A stretch of DNA of 64,000 nt from positions 1,479,501-1,543,500 of the forward strand of contig NC_016027.1 of the NCBI RefSeq assembly GCF_000182745.2, read 5' to 3'. This document shows positions 18,993 through 28,306 of the stretch, piece by piece; position 1 is the stretch's first letter; each line of letters starts with the position of its first letter. A program made the position numbers and the translations under genes. Origin of the DNA: Komagataeibacter medellinensis NBRC 3288 (lineage in GTDB: Bacteria > Pseudomonadota > Alphaproteobacteria > Acetobacterales > Acetobacteraceae). The notes under the pieces were generated by a model. It worked only from the letters and a program-made list of their open reading frames with translations. It did no database searches and was not told the origin of the DNA.

Positions 18993-19358
18993 TCAGTTGA
19001 CGCCGGGCAGCAGGGCGCTGTCCTCGCCACCGATATTCATATTGGAATAACTGCCATCCGTCATGCCGGGGGCACGGCTACCGGAAGCGGAACCGGGCAT
19101 CATCATCGCACCGGTCATCTGGTCGGCTTCACCGTTGCCTTCCTGACCGAACTGCGGCATATCGCCGCCTGCGCCTGTTTCCGGCGCGCTGTAGCGCGAT
19201 ACGCCAGCAGCAGCACTCTGGCCTGCCGTCTCGCCCGGCATGTAACCGCCAGCAGTACTGCCGCCTGACTGCCCACGTGCCTGCGCGGCCCCGGCACTCC
19301 CTGCAAGCATGACCCCGATGGCCAGCGCCACAAGACTCTTCTTCATGTAAACCGACAT
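18993..19358 (-). CDS. secreted Gly/Ser/Met-rich protein of unknown function
   Basis: A 121-residue protein with a clear Sec signal peptide (MKKSLVALAIGVMLAGSAGA, cleavage likely after AQA). The mature part is low-complexity, rich in Gly, Ser and Met (for example TGAMMMPGSASGS), with no Cys and no recognised domain. Met-rich exported proteins can bind copper, but no His/Met repeat is regular enough to claim that. It lies directly upstream of the cytochrome b561 gene. ATG 19358 is chosen for the GAGAGAAG site; ATG 19346 is the other option. Confidence 0.6.
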   Translation of the reverse strand: MSVYMKKSLVALAIGVMLAGSAGAAQARGQSGGSTAGGYMPGETAGQSAAAGVSRYSAPETGAGGDMPQFGQEGNGEADQMTGAMMMPGSASGSRAPGMTDGSYSNMNIGGEDSALLPGVN

Positions 19359-19608
19359 CTGACTTCTCTCCCGTTGCATGCCATGGTGCGTGCTCCATGG
19401 TGTTTCACATCTACATGGGAACACCTGCCTCGACAGATCAACATTACCGCGCCTGCACGCAGATCGGGACAGTTCTGCCACGCATGTCACGCGCGTGTGC
19501 CATGCAGCATGAAACACATGGGCGGGCGCATGGTTGTCATGAAACGGAACGGGGCGCACAGTCCATGCCACTGTACTAATGGTCCGTACCGTGATGGAGA
19601 CAGCAAGA

Positions 19609-20130
19609 ATGACCACACTCGCCACCCTCCCCCTAAGTCAGATGACCGTCGTGCCCGACCTGCTGGCCGCCCCCGTCGGCACGGTGATGATCACCTCCGA
19701 AAAATCGCGTGACGAGCAGAAGATCGTCATCCGCAGCCGCCAGATCTCGGCCAGCGGCTCAACGCCCGGCCTGATCATGATGGCAGCCAAGACGAAGGGC
19801 TATTTCGTGCCTGACGACGCCTGCTCGGCATTCGTTCGTACCGCACTGGATGTAACCGCCGTCATGCCATTGCTGCTGACGAAAATCCTGCCCGGCTTCC
19901 GTTATGAATATGATGCCGTGGTGCGGGGCGACGTATGGCAGTTGCGCGATGAATCCGGCAAGGAATTCGTAGGTCTGGCCATCAATTCATCCGATGAAGA
20001 GGAAAGCAAGGTCTCCGCCTATGCCCACATCGAAGGCGGACGGATTGGCGAGATCGTGCCCGCAACCCGGGTCGCCTATCTGGGCCAGCTTGATTTTGGC
20101 GCAGGGCCCGCCGTGCCTACGCTGGGCTGA
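19609..20130 (+). CDS. hypothetical protein, 173 aa
   Basis: A soluble protein with no signal peptide or membrane helix and no domain I recognise. The sequence looks like a compact alpha/beta protein (VGTVMITSEKSRDEQKIVI, then ALDVTAVMPLLLTKILPGF, then VWQLRDESGKEFVGLAI) ending in a Gly/Pro tail. Three in-frame ATGs exist (19579, 19594, 19609); 19609 has GGAG nine bases upstream. It is divergent from the secreted protein at 18993-19358 and convergent with the ferritin-like gene. Confidence 0.7.
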   Translation: MTTLATLPLSQMTVVPDLLAAPVGTVMITSEKSRDEQKIVIRSRQISASGSTPGLIMMAAKTKGYFVPDDACSAFVRTALDVTAVMPLLLTKILPGFRYEYDAVVRGDVWQLRDESGKEFVGLAINSSDEEESKVSAYAHIEGGRIGEIVPATRVAYLGQLDFGAGPAVPTLG

Positions 20131-20140
20131 ACTCTTCCCG

Positions 20141-20176
20141 CCTTTGCGCCCATGGCAAGGCCCATGGGCGCAAAGG
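20141..20176. terminator. 15-bp inverted repeat between convergent genes
   Basis: Bases 20141-20155 pair perfectly with 20162-20176 around a six-base loop (stem CCTTTGCGCCCATGG). It sits between the stops of two convergent genes, 11 bases after one and 11 before the other. There is no T-run, so it is a termination or mRNA-end-protecting hairpin rather than a textbook terminator. Confidence 0.65.
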
Positions 20177-20186
20177 GGTAGATGGC

Positions 20187-21191
20187 TCATGCCGCGCCGG
20201 GCTGGCTTTCAAGGCTGGCTGAATTGGGCGTGCGCTTGAGGAACAGCCGGATGAAGCGCGCAAGGTTGGGTGCGAGTTTCGGCCGCAGCAGGCGCGGATC
20301 GTAACCCGAGAAGCGGCGTTCGTTCTCGATCAGGCAGATATCGATCATGTCGCGCAGCGGCACATCAATATCGGCTACTTCCTTGGTGCCATTTACGGTA
20401 AAGTTGTTGTCCTGCTCGTGCTTGTTGCCATCGGCATCGAAGGTGGTGACCATGCCCAGCCGCTCGTACAGCAGGAAGAACCACACGCCGATCACACGCG
20501 CCTCGAACCACGGGCGCTTCCACAGCGGCATGGTGGCGCGGTGCCACGCCAGCCAGTTGGCGAACAGCAGGATATGGCGGCATTCCTCCTGCATCACCGG
20601 CTCGAACGTATCGATCAACGCGGGAGGGAAGAAAGCGGATTTCTGGGCAATGGCGAACAGGCCAAAGGCGAAGAAGCTGTCCACACATTCCGAAAAACCG
20701 GTAACCATATAGGCCCATTCCACATCGCGCGGCTCGATGTAGGGCGGTTCGGATGCCAGCGGGATGTCATAGGCCGCCACCATCTTGGACAGGACTTCCT
20801 TATGGCGGTTTTCCTCCCACGCATTGCGGGACAGGGCATCCTTCATGTCCGGGTCATCGATCAGCCGGGCATAGGCGGCCATACGCAGGCGGGCCTTGCC
20901 TTCGGTCTGGACCGCAATATCCCAGATGGGCAGCGAGGTCACGCGCTTGAGCGTTTCAGGGTCCAGCTTCGGCCATTCAATAACCGATGGCTTGTAGGGA
21001 TTGAAGGTATCGCGGAACATGTCCGCCACTGCCTTCTTGTGTGCATTCGACCCCGGCTTGAGCGGTCCCGGCACCGGACTGGACCAGTGGCGGGCGTTGA
21101 AATCGGCCTTCGCCACCGCATCGGCGGTGGCAGCACCCGGATCACGGGCTTCGGGCAGGGTTGTATAAATATCGGAAAGTGATTTCGTCAT
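20187..21191 (-). CDS. ferritin-like domain protein (putative diiron oxygenase)
   Basis: A 334-residue helical protein. Two E-x2-H motifs typical of carboxylate-bridged diiron proteins are visible: NAWEENRHKEVLSKM near residue 128 and MQEECRHILLFANWLAWHR near residue 200. The spacing fits a four-helix bundle, flanked by an N-terminal proline-rich segment and a C-terminal basic tail. The reaction is unknown; relatives include fatty-acid and amine oxidising enzymes. ATG 21191 is chosen over 21287 because the stretch between them is unlike protein and Arg-rich; the ribosome site is weak. It is convergent with the gene at 19609. Confidence 0.75.
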   Translation of the reverse strand: MTKSLSDIYTTLPEARDPGAATADAVAKADFNARHWSSPVPGPLKPGSNAHKKAVADMFRDTFNPYKPSVIEWPKLDPETLKRVTSLPIWDIAVQTEGKARLRMAAYARLIDDPDMKDALSRNAWEENRHKEVLSKMVAAYDIPLASEPPYIEPRDVEWAYMVTGFSECVDSFFAFGLFAIAQKSAFFPPALIDTFEPVMQEECRHILLFANWLAWHRATMPLWKRPWFEARVIGVWFFLLYERLGMVTTFDADGNKHEQDNNFTVNGTKEVADIDVPLRDMIDICLIENERRFSGYDPRLLRPKLAPNLARFIRLFLKRTPNSASLESQPGAA

Positions 21192-21406
21192 GTCGGCTCG
21201 CTGCTCGGACCGGCGTCGGGTGGATATGCCGCACGCGGCGGCGTACATCCCCCCGGCCTGACACCCCTGTCGCCGGTTCCCGTTCATTTAAAGACACCAA
21301 CCGGTGCCGTACTGTTATCGAAAACCTGCAGGGAACACCCGGAGGCACCCCTGCCGGATACAACGCCAGCATTATGGGCGAGCCGGAACGGCCGCCTTGT
21401 TCTGGA

Positions 21407-22081
21407 TCAATGCAGGTCGGAGATCTTGTCGATCACGCGGGTGACCAGGCCGTATTCGATCGCTTCGGGGGCGGACATCCAGTAATTGCGGTCCGTATCC
21501 TTGCAGACCTTCTCGTAAGGCTGACCGGTCTCACGCGCGAAGATGTGGTTGAGGCGCGCGCGCATCTTGATGATCTCGCGTGCCTCGATGTCGATATCGG
21601 TCGCTGGTCCACGCACGCCACCCATGGGCTGATGCAGCAGGAAGCGCGTATTAGGCAGGCAGAAACGGCGTGCCTTGTTGCCCGCGGCAAAGATCAGCGC
21701 ACCGGCGGAAGCGACCCAGCCCGTTCCGATTATGTTGACCGGAGCAAGCGAATCGACAAAGCGGATCATGTCGTGAATGGTGTCGCCACTTTCCACATGG
21801 CCGCCGGGTGAGTTCACGTACACATCAATCGGCTTGTCCGACGCCCCGGCCAGCGCAAGCAGGCGGCCGGTCACATCACGGGCGATCTTGTCGTTGATCG
21901 GGCCGAACACCAGAACCTTGCGCTGATCGAACAGGCGGTTTTCCAGTTCGCCAATGGGCGAGGAAAGCGTGCGGTTCTTGTCAGGTTCCTCGGTTTCCGG
22001 ACCCTGGGGTTCGGGGATATCGGGATCTCTCGGATCTTCATCATCCATGCGGATGCGGTCTTTCGGCTGCATGCCGTTCAT
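21407..22081 (-). CDS. clpP: ClpP family ATP-dependent protease proteolytic subunit (paralogue)
   Basis: Serine peptidase of the ClpP fold. It has an acidic N-terminal extension of about 35 residues (DDEDPRDPDIPEP...). The core then shows NDKIARDVTGRLLAL, VYVNSPGGHVESGDTIHDMI, the nucleophile in GWVASAGALIFAAG and the His of TRFLLHQPMGG. The Asp is probably in DTDRNYWMSAPEAIEYGL. The nucleophile elbow is ASAGA rather than the common ASMGA, and no clpX follows, so this is likely a second ClpP rather than the main one. The start at 22081 has GGGAGAA close upstream; ATG 22117 would add 12 residues. Confidence 0.88.
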   Translation of the reverse strand: MNGMQPKDRIRMDDEDPRDPDIPEPQGPETEEPDKNRTLSSPIGELENRLFDQRKVLVFGPINDKIARDVTGRLLALAGASDKPIDVYVNSPGGHVESGDTIHDMIRFVDSLAPVNIIGTGWVASAGALIFAAGNKARRFCLPNTRFLLHQPMGGVRGPATDIDIEAREIIKMRARLNHIFARETGQPYEKVCKDTDRNYWMSAPEAIEYGLVTRVIDKISDLH

Positions 22082-22265
22082 CGGGTTCTCCCTATTCTCC
22101 GGGACTGTCCTGGTCATGCCCTTATCCTGCGCCGCCTTGCGCCCGGTGCCAAGTCCCCCGGTGGCACAGCCGTAAGGGCTTACCCCCTCGCTAAGATCGG
22201 CATTGCAGGCTAGTTTGTCCGCGTTATGTCGTGTGCAGGCCGAAACCGGCCATGGGAGCTAGAGA

Positions 22266-23282
22266 TTGGGAAAGCGGGCCGCATCGCCAAGTCCCGGAAG
22301 ATTTTTTTTTCCGCCAGCCGGACTCATACCCCCCGCACGGGCCGCATGCGCAGCACTGCTGGTCATGGGCCTGGGGGCGTGCGCGCACCATGAAGATACG
22401 GTCGACAGCCTGTCGGACTGGTACCACCGCTACCAGGGCGGCGTGATCAGCGAGCAGCGCCCACCGCCGCCGGGCACACACCAGCCCTATCCCAAGATCG
22501 GGCTGGGGCCGAACAGGCTGCCGCAACTCCCCTCGCCTGACCTGCGCGAGGACATTACCGCCGACCTTGAGGCCCAGCGCGAACTCAACCAGCGCCAGGA
22601 CGCGATCATGGGCACAATGCCCACGGCAGCTGACATCCCGCCCATTCCCACCCACCCGGCAGCGGGCAGCCAGTCCGCCTCGCTCCAGGCAGCCGACAGC
22701 ACTGGCGGGACCGGAAACGGCGCCACGACCGGGGGAAGCCCTGCCACCCATGACACGCCCCGGAGCGCGCGCGGCATGGCGGGTCAGCCCGAACCCGCGC
22801 GTGACGGTAACGGGCAACTGCTCATGCCCGAAATCACCACAACGGTGCCCGACCACCCCGAAGCGGTGCCGGCCAACCTGCCTCCTGTTGCCGCTGCCCC
22901 GCCGGAACTGCCCAGCGTGGGCGGGATCAACCTGCCCGACAACGCGCCGCGCGATGGCATGACCCTGCCCACCTACCACCTTGCCAGCCCCGATGATGGC
23001 ACCTCCGTGCACTTCCTGCCCGGATCGGACCAGATCGAGCCGGGGGAAGAAGACGTGGTGGATGCCACCGTGAAGGAACGCGGCAATAAATTCGTGATCG
23101 TAAACGGTTATGGCAATGCCGCCACCGCCACGGCAGAAGGACAGACCGCGGCACTGAAGCTTGCCATACTGCGTGCCCGCACGCTTTCGCGCCTGCTGCA
23201 GGCGCGTGGCGTACCCGCCAGTCGCATCACGGTGCACGCCCATGCCTTTGGTAATGGTGCAAGACTGGCCATCGTGCGCTAG
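22266..23282 (+). CDS. OmpA-like lipoprotein with a TTG start
   Basis: A 338-residue outer-membrane lipoprotein candidate. A short hydrophobic leader ends in the lipobox VMGLGAC. A long Pro/Thr/Gly-rich linker (about residues 45-235) follows, then an OmpA/MotB-like domain (VHFLPGSDQIEPGEEDVVDATV, then ILRARTLSRLLQARGVPASRI) that would touch peptidoglycan. The only sensible start is TTG 22266, seven bases after GGGAG. The leader codons contain a run of nine T (22302-22310), a possible slippage site. It precedes the aminotransferase gene by 86 bases. Confidence 0.75.
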   Translation: MGKRAASPSPGRFFFPPAGLIPPARAACAALLVMGLGACAHHEDTVDSLSDWYHRYQGGVISEQRPPPPGTHQPYPKIGLGPNRLPQLPSPDLREDITADLEAQRELNQRQDAIMGTMPTAADIPPIPTHPAAGSQSASLQAADSTGGTGNGATTGGSPATHDTPRSARGMAGQPEPARDGNGQLLMPEITTTVPDHPEAVPANLPPVAAAPPELPSVGGINLPDNAPRDGMTLPTYHLASPDDGTSVHFLPGSDQIEPGEEDVVDATVKERGNKFVIVNGYGNAATATAEGQTAALKLAILRARTLSRLLQARGVPASRITVHAHAFGNGARLAIVR

Positions 23283-23368
23283 ACTGGCGCGGCGGGCCTG
23301 CCCCCAGGCAGTACCGGCCTTGTTTTCCAACCTGGCGCGCGTATCGTGCGCCCTCAACAGAGCGTCCC

Positions 23369-24610
23369 ATGACCGAAGAATTCCACCGTATCCGCCGCCT
23401 GCCGCCCTATGTCTTCGCTGAAGTCAACAAGGCCAAGGCCCAGGCCCGAGCGCGGGGGGAGGATATTATTGACCTGGGCATGGGCAACCCCGATACCCCC
23501 ACCCCACCGCATATCGTGCAGAAATTGGTGGAGACGGTGGCCGACCCGCGTGCGCACCGCTATTCGGTCAGCCGCGGCATTCCCGGCCTGCGGCGGGCAC
23601 TGGCAGGGTATTACGAACGCCGCTTCAACGTAAAGCTCGACCCCGAGACGGAAGTGATCGCCACCCTTGGTTCCAAGGAAGGGCTGGCCAACCTTGCCTC
23701 CGCCATTACCAGTCCGGGCGACACCATCCTGGTGCCCAACCCGTCCTACCCGATCCACCAGTTCGGCTTCATCATTGCGGGCGCCTCCGTGCGCTCCATC
23801 CCGGCCACACCGGATGATGAAATGCTGGAGGCGCTGGAGCGTGCGGTGCGCCATTCGGTGCCCAAGCCCACGGCGCTGATCGTCAACTTCCCCTCCAACC
23901 CCACGGCTTACCTGGCGGACATCGATTTCTACCGCAAGCTGGTGGCATTTGCCCGCAAGCACGAGATCTGGATCCTGTCCGACCTGGCATATGCCGAAAT
24001 CTATTTTGGCGACAATGTGCCACCCTCGATCCTGGCGGTGCCGGGGGCGAAGGACATTGCGGTGGAGTTCACGTCACTGTCCAAGACGTATTCCATGGCA
24101 GGCTGGCGCATGGGGTTTGCCGCGGGCAACCCCAAGCTGATCGCAGCGCTTACGCGCATCAAGTCCTATCTGGATTATGGCGCGTTCACACCCATCCAGG
24201 TCGCTGCCGTTGCCGCCCTGAGCGGCCCGCAGGACTGCGTTGCCGAAATTCGTGACATCTACCGCAAGCGCCGCGACGTGCTGATCCATGGCCTGCACGC
24301 AGCGGGGTGGGACGTACCCTCGCCCGAAGGCTCAATGTTCGCCTGGGCACCGATTCCGCAGCGGTTTAGGGAACTGGGCAGTGTCGGCTTTTCCAAGCTT
24401 CTGCTGCAGAAGGCAGGCGTGGCCGTGGCCCCCGGCCTTGGTTTTGGTGAACACGGCGAAGGCTTCGTGCGCATCGGCTTGGTGGAAAATACCCAGCGCC
24501 TGCGTCAGGCCACGCGCTCCATCCGCCACTTCATGGCGGAGCATGGCGGCATTGCCCCCACCACGCAGCAGGCCCCGCCCCTGCCTGATGAACAGCCCGC
24601 CCATTCATGA
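23369..24610 (+). CDS. class I/II PLP aminotransferase (AlaC/DapL-like)
   Basis: A 413-residue fold-type I aminotransferase. Family residues are seen in IDLGMGNPDTPTP near residue 35, YSVSRGIPGLRRALAGYY near residue 68 and NFPSNPTAYLAD near residue 175. The PLP Lys is in SLSKTYSMAGWRMGF near residue 237, and the substrate carboxylate-binding Arg is near RIGLVEN. It overlaps hom by four bases, so a role in alanine, aspartate or diaminopimelate synthesis is likely; sequence alone does not separate AlaC (glutamate-pyruvate) from DapL. Confidence 0.88.
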   Translation: MTEEFHRIRRLPPYVFAEVNKAKAQARARGEDIIDLGMGNPDTPTPPHIVQKLVETVADPRAHRYSVSRGIPGLRRALAGYYERRFNVKLDPETEVIATLGSKEGLANLASAITSPGDTILVPNPSYPIHQFGFIIAGASVRSIPATPDDEMLEALERAVRHSVPKPTALIVNFPSNPTAYLADIDFYRKLVAFARKHEIWILSDLAYAEIYFGDNVPPSILAVPGAKDIAVEFTSLSKTYSMAGWRMGFAAGNPKLIAALTRIKSYLDYGAFTPIQVAAVAALSGPQDCVAEIRDIYRKRRDVLIHGLHAAGWDVPSPEGSMFAWAPIPQRFRELGSVGFSKLLLQKAGVAVAPGLGFGEHGEGFVRIGLVENTQRLRQATRSIRHFMAEHGGIAPTTQQAPPLPDEQPAHS

Positions 24611-24636
24611 CTGCCCTATCGGTTAACGGAAAAGAA

Positions 24637-25971
24637 ATGACATCTACTCCCCCCATGTCTGAACCCAAGCCCCTGCGCATCGGCATTGCGGGGCTTGGCA
24701 CGGTTGGCGCCGGCGTTGTCAGGCTGCTGCGCGAGAATGCGACCCTGATCCGCGCCCGCGCGGGCCGCGAACTGGTCGTAACCGCCGTAAGCGCACGCGA
24801 CCGCACGCGCGACCGCGGCATCGACCTGTCCAGCGTGGCATGGTGCGACACACCCGAGGAACTGGCCACCCACCCCGATGTGGATGTGGTGGCCGAACTG
24901 ATCGGGGGGGCAGAAGGCACTGCGCGGCTGACCGTCAGCCGCGCGCTGGAGCACCGCCGCCCCGTAGTAACCGCCAACAAGGCGCTAATCGCCATCCATG
25001 GGGCGGAGTTGGCCTGCACGGCGCAGCAGGCCGGTGTGCCGCTGATGTTCGAGGCAGCGGTGGCCGGTGGCATTCCCGCCATCAAGACCGTGCGTGAGGG
25101 CTTGGCGGCCGACCGCATCCTGCGGATTGGCGGCATCCTGAATGGCACCTGCAACTATATCCTCAGCGTCATGCACGAGACCGGGCGCGACTTTGCCGAG
25201 ATCCTGGCCGATGCCCAGAAGCTGGGCTATGCCGAGGCCGATCCCTCGACCGATGTGGACGGCATCGACACCGCCCACAAGCTGGCTATCCTGGCGGGAC
25301 TGGCCTTCGGGCGGCCGGTGGTGTTCGCCTCGCTCTATATCGAGGGGATCCGCCGCATTGGTGCGCTTGACCTGCAGTTCGCCCACAAGATGGGCTACCG
25401 TATCAAGCTGCTGGGCATCGCCCGCCAGCGCGAAGACGGAATCGAGGCCCGCGTGCATCCCTGCCTGGTGCCGCAGGATGCTTCGCTCGCACAGGTCAAC
25501 GGCGTGTTCAACGCCGTGGTGGCGGAAGGCGCCTTTGTTGGCCGCCTGATGCTTGAAGGTCGCGGAGCGGGTGAAGGGCCAACAGCCACCGCCGTCTGTG
25601 CCGACCTGATCGACATTGCCCGTGGTGCCGCCATTCCGGTCTGGGGCTGCGATGCCGACAGCCTGACACAGGCCGTGGCCCTGCCGGCGAAGGCGTTTAC
25701 GGGTGAGTACTACCTGCGGCTGAATGTTCGTGACCGTCCAGGTGTGATTGCCGACATTACGGCGGTACTGCGTGATAACGGCGTATCGCTGCGCAGCATG
25801 CTCCAGCACGCGGATGCCCATGAAGTCCGCCCCGATGGCACCCATGCCGTGCCCCTGGTGCTGCTGACGCACAAAACCAGCGAAGCCGCCATGCAGCACG
25901 CCCTGCATCACATTGCCGAACTGGAAGCAGTTCTGGACGAACCTGCCCTGATCCGCATCGAGGCAGGTTGA
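24637..25971 (+). CDS. hom: homoserine dehydrogenase
   Basis: Reduces aspartate semialdehyde to homoserine for threonine and methionine. The NAD(P) fold is GIAGLGTVGAGVV (about residue 16 of the reading from 24637). NKALIAIHG and GGIPAIKTVREGL lead to GILNGTCNYIL, and the catalytic Lys is in DVDGIDTAHKLAILAGLAFG. A C-terminal ACT domain (about residues 345-440, YYLRLNVRDRPGVIADITA) allows allosteric control by threonine. ATG 24637 has GGAAAAG upstream; ATG 24607 overlaps the aminotransferase stop and would add ten residues. Confidence 0.95.
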   Translation: MTSTPPMSEPKPLRIGIAGLGTVGAGVVRLLRENATLIRARAGRELVVTAVSARDRTRDRGIDLSSVAWCDTPEELATHPDVDVVAELIGGAEGTARLTVSRALEHRRPVVTANKALIAIHGAELACTAQQAGVPLMFEAAVAGGIPAIKTVREGLAADRILRIGGILNGTCNYILSVMHETGRDFAEILADAQKLGYAEADPSTDVDGIDTAHKLAILAGLAFGRPVVFASLYIEGIRRIGALDLQFAHKMGYRIKLLGIARQREDGIEARVHPCLVPQDASLAQVNGVFNAVVAEGAFVGRLMLEGRGAGEGPTATAVCADLIDIARGAAIPVWGCDADSLTQAVALPAKAFTGEYYLRLNVRDRPGVIADITAVLRDNGVSLRSMLQHADAHEVRPDGTHAVPLVLLTHKTSEAAMQHALHHIAELEAVLDEPALIRIEAG

Positions 25972-26023
25972 ATCAGGCAGCTGTTTGAAAAACCTGCCTG
26001 GAAAACATCAAGCAACCATACGC

Positions 26024-26107
26024 TCGTTTCTGGTCAAGCCTTCCCTCCGGAAACGCCAGGGAAGGCCGCCTTTGAGGAAAGAGGAGGCACCGGAAACTTT
26101 TTTTATC
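26024..26107. repeat. structured intergenic repeat, decayed copy
   Basis: A degenerate copy of the element at 9585-9659: GTTTCTGGTCAAGC at the left end, GGCCGCCTTTGAGGAAAGAGGAGGC in place of the second hairpin, and CGGAAACTTTTTTTAT at the right end. It fills the gap between hom and recJ, again at a gene 3' end. The rest of the 230-base gap shows no gene; AAGGA before the recJ ATG is its ribosome site. Confidence 0.55.
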
Positions 26108-26201
26108 ACCGGTTGCTTTCAGACAGTCCTTGCGGGACCGGGCGGTTTTCGAGGCCATCTGTCCCATTTTTATCCGGTGACCGTACAAAAGGATCGATTC
26201 C

Positions 26202-28046
26202 ATGCCCGCTGACCTGCTGCCTTCCCCTTCCGCCACACATGTCGGAGAGGACGGGCAGACACCGGTCGTTCTGGGTGTGACATGCAGCGTGACAGGCCGC
26301 CAGTGGCACTGGCGCGCAGGCAGCCAGGCCAGCCAGACCGACCGCATGGGTATGGCCATTGCCCAGCAGGCGGACCTGCCTGAAATCGTGGGTCGGATGC
26401 TGGCTCTGCGGGGTGTCCCCCCCGAACAGGTGGCTACCTACCTTTCCCCTACCCTACGGGCACTCATGCCCAATCCATCCGTGATGGTGGAGATGGAAAC
26501 CGCAGCAGGTCGCCTTGCCACCGCCATCCGCAATGGTGAAACGGTGGGCCTGTTTGGCGATTATGACGTGGATGGCGCGTGTTCCACCGCCCTGCTGGCC
26601 ACCTTTTTACAGGAACAGGGCTGCACGGTCCTGACCCACATCCCCGACCGCATGACGGAAGGCTACGGCCCCAACACCCCCGCCATTGCCGCCATGCAGG
26701 ATAATGGTGCCAGTCTGATCATATGCCTGGACTGCGGCACGGCGGCGGTAGAGGTGCTGGAGCATGCAAGCCTGCGCAGTGATGTGATCATTCTCGATCA
26801 CCACCAGGTCCAGGGCCCGCTGCCCCAAGTGGTGGCGACGGTCAATCCCAACCGGCCGGACTGCCCCTCGCGCCTGCATGGCCTGTGTGCGGCGGCGGTC
26901 ACGTTCATGACCCTTGTCGCAACCCGCCGCGCCCTGGATGAGGCGGGATGGTTTGCCTCCCGGCCCAAGCCCGACCTGATGGAATGCCTGGACCTGGTGG
27001 CGCTGGCCACCGTATGCGACGTGATGCCGCTGAGCGGACTGAACCGGGCCTTTGTCACACAGGGGCTGACCATCATGGCCCGGCGCCAGCGCGTGGGGCT
27101 GGCGGCCCTGCTGGAGGTGGCGGGGGCACGCAACCCGCTTTCCGCCTTTACCTGTGGCTTCGGGGTGGGGCCGCGCATCAACGCAGGCGGCCGCATTGCC
27201 GATTCGGGACTGGGGCTACGCCTGCTGCTGTGCACCAACCCCGCCGAGGCCCGCGTGCTGGCCGAACGGCTCAACTCCGTCAACCACAGCCGCCAGGGTG
27301 TCGAATCCGGCATTCTGGACCGTGCGATGGAGCTGGCCGCCGCCCAGCGCGCGCAGGGCCATGCCGTGCTGGTACTGAGCGGGCGGGACTGGCATCCCGG
27401 CGTGGTGGGGATCGTGGCCGGGCGTATCAAGGAAAAATTCAACCGTCCCGTGCTGGTCGGCGCGGAACTGGATGATGGCAGCGTGAAAGGCTCCGCCCGC
27501 TCGGTACCCGGACAGGACCTTGGGGGCGCCATCATTGCCGCACGGCAGGCGGGGCTGCTGTCCACCGGTGGGGGCCATGCCATGGCGGCGGGCTTTGGCC
27601 TGCCAGCCACGGGTCTTGCCGCATTGCAGGAATTCCTTGACCGCCACCTGGCCACCGCCGCCAACCTGCCCGATGCGGTGGACCTGACCATCGATGCGGT
27701 GGTGAATGTGGCCGCCGCCGACGTGGCGCTGGCCGAGGACATGAACCGGCTGGCCCCCTTTGGCACCGGCAATGATGAACCGCTGATCGCCCTGCCCCGC
27801 GTGCGCGTAGCCTATGCCGAGCGTATTGGCAGCGAGCGCAATACCCTGCGCCTGACGCTGGAGGGAGAAGGCCGTGGCCCACGGCTGAAAGCGCTGGTGT
27901 TCCGCGCCAATGAAAGCCCGCTTGCCCCCGTGCTGGAAGACCGCGATGCCCCGCCCCTGCATCTTGCGGGCTGGCTGCGCGCGGAAAGCTGGAATGGGCG
28001 CACATCAGCCACATTCTTCATCCGTGACGTAGCCATCGCCCAATAA
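26202..28046 (+). CDS. recJ: single-stranded-DNA-specific exonuclease RecJ
   Basis: A 5'-3' ssDNA exonuclease used in RecF-type recombination and mismatch repair. The DHH metal motifs are FGDYDVDGACSTALL near residue 115, CLDCGTAA near residue 180, ILDHHQVQGPLP near residue 195 and VALATVCDVMPL near residue 268. The DHHA1 domain ends in LSTGGGHAMAAGFGL near residue 455, and a C-terminal OB domain follows. Length is 614 residues, slightly more than E. coli RecJ. AAGGA lies nine bases before the ATG. Confidence 0.95.
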   Translation: MPADLLPSPSATHVGEDGQTPVVLGVTCSVTGRQWHWRAGSQASQTDRMGMAIAQQADLPEIVGRMLALRGVPPEQVATYLSPTLRALMPNPSVMVEMETAAGRLATAIRNGETVGLFGDYDVDGACSTALLATFLQEQGCTVLTHIPDRMTEGYGPNTPAIAAMQDNGASLIICLDCGTAAVEVLEHASLRSDVIILDHHQVQGPLPQVVATVNPNRPDCPSRLHGLCAAAVTFMTLVATRRALDEAGWFASRPKPDLMECLDLVALATVCDVMPLSGLNRAFVTQGLTIMARRQRVGLAALLEVAGARNPLSAFTCGFGVGPRINAGGRIADSGLGLRLLLCTNPAEARVLAERLNSVNHSRQGVESGILDRAMELAAAQRAQGHAVLVLSGRDWHPGVVGIVAGRIKEKFNRPVLVGAELDDGSVKGSARSVPGQDLGGAIIAARQAGLLSTGGGHAMAAGFGLPATGLAALQEFLDRHLATAANLPDAVDLTIDAVVNVAAADVALAEDMNRLAPFGTGNDEPLIALPRVRVAYAERIGSERNTLRLTLEGEGRGPRLKALVFRANESPLAPVLEDRDAPPLHLAGWLRAESWNGRTSATFFIRDVAIAQ

Positions 28047-28062
28047 TTTCAATATTTTTGCT

Positions 28063-28087
28063 ACAGGGGGTTGACCGCTCCCCCTGT
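28063..28087 (+). terminator. hairpin after recJ
   Basis: ACAGGGGG (28063-28070) pairs with CCCCCTGT (28080-28087) around a nine-base loop, 17 bases after the recJ stop and ahead of tRNA-Glu. It has no following T-run, so termination strength is uncertain. Confidence 0.55.
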
Positions 28088-28115
28088 GTCGGGATACCTA
28101 CCGCTCACGCCTTTA

Positions 28116-28191
28116 GTCCCGTTCGTCTAGAGGCCTAGGACACCGCCCTTTCACGGCGGCAACACGGGTTCGAATCCCGTACGGGACGCCA
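28116..28191 (+). tRNA. tRNA-Glu (TTC)
   Basis: A 76-base cloverleaf. The acceptor stem is GTCCCGT with ACGGGAC, then the G discriminator and an encoded CCA. The anticodon stem CCGCC/GGCGG has loop CTTTCAC (anticodon TTC), and the T arm is ACGGGTTCGAATCCCGT. Confidence 0.97.
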
Positions 28192-28306
28192 GCCACTTCG
28201 CCGCAGTCTATGCGGGTATTGGCTGAATTACAGGCACTTTTCCTGTTTTATAGTTTATCAGGCAACCAGTCCGGCGTGTTTTCATCACGCACGGCGGTTC
28301 TCCGAT

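Noticed and set aside
22224-23357. Minus-strand open frame of 377 codons over the OmpA-like lipoprotein
   Set aside because: The plus strand has a lipobox and an OmpA-like domain; the minus frame has none and no ribosome site.
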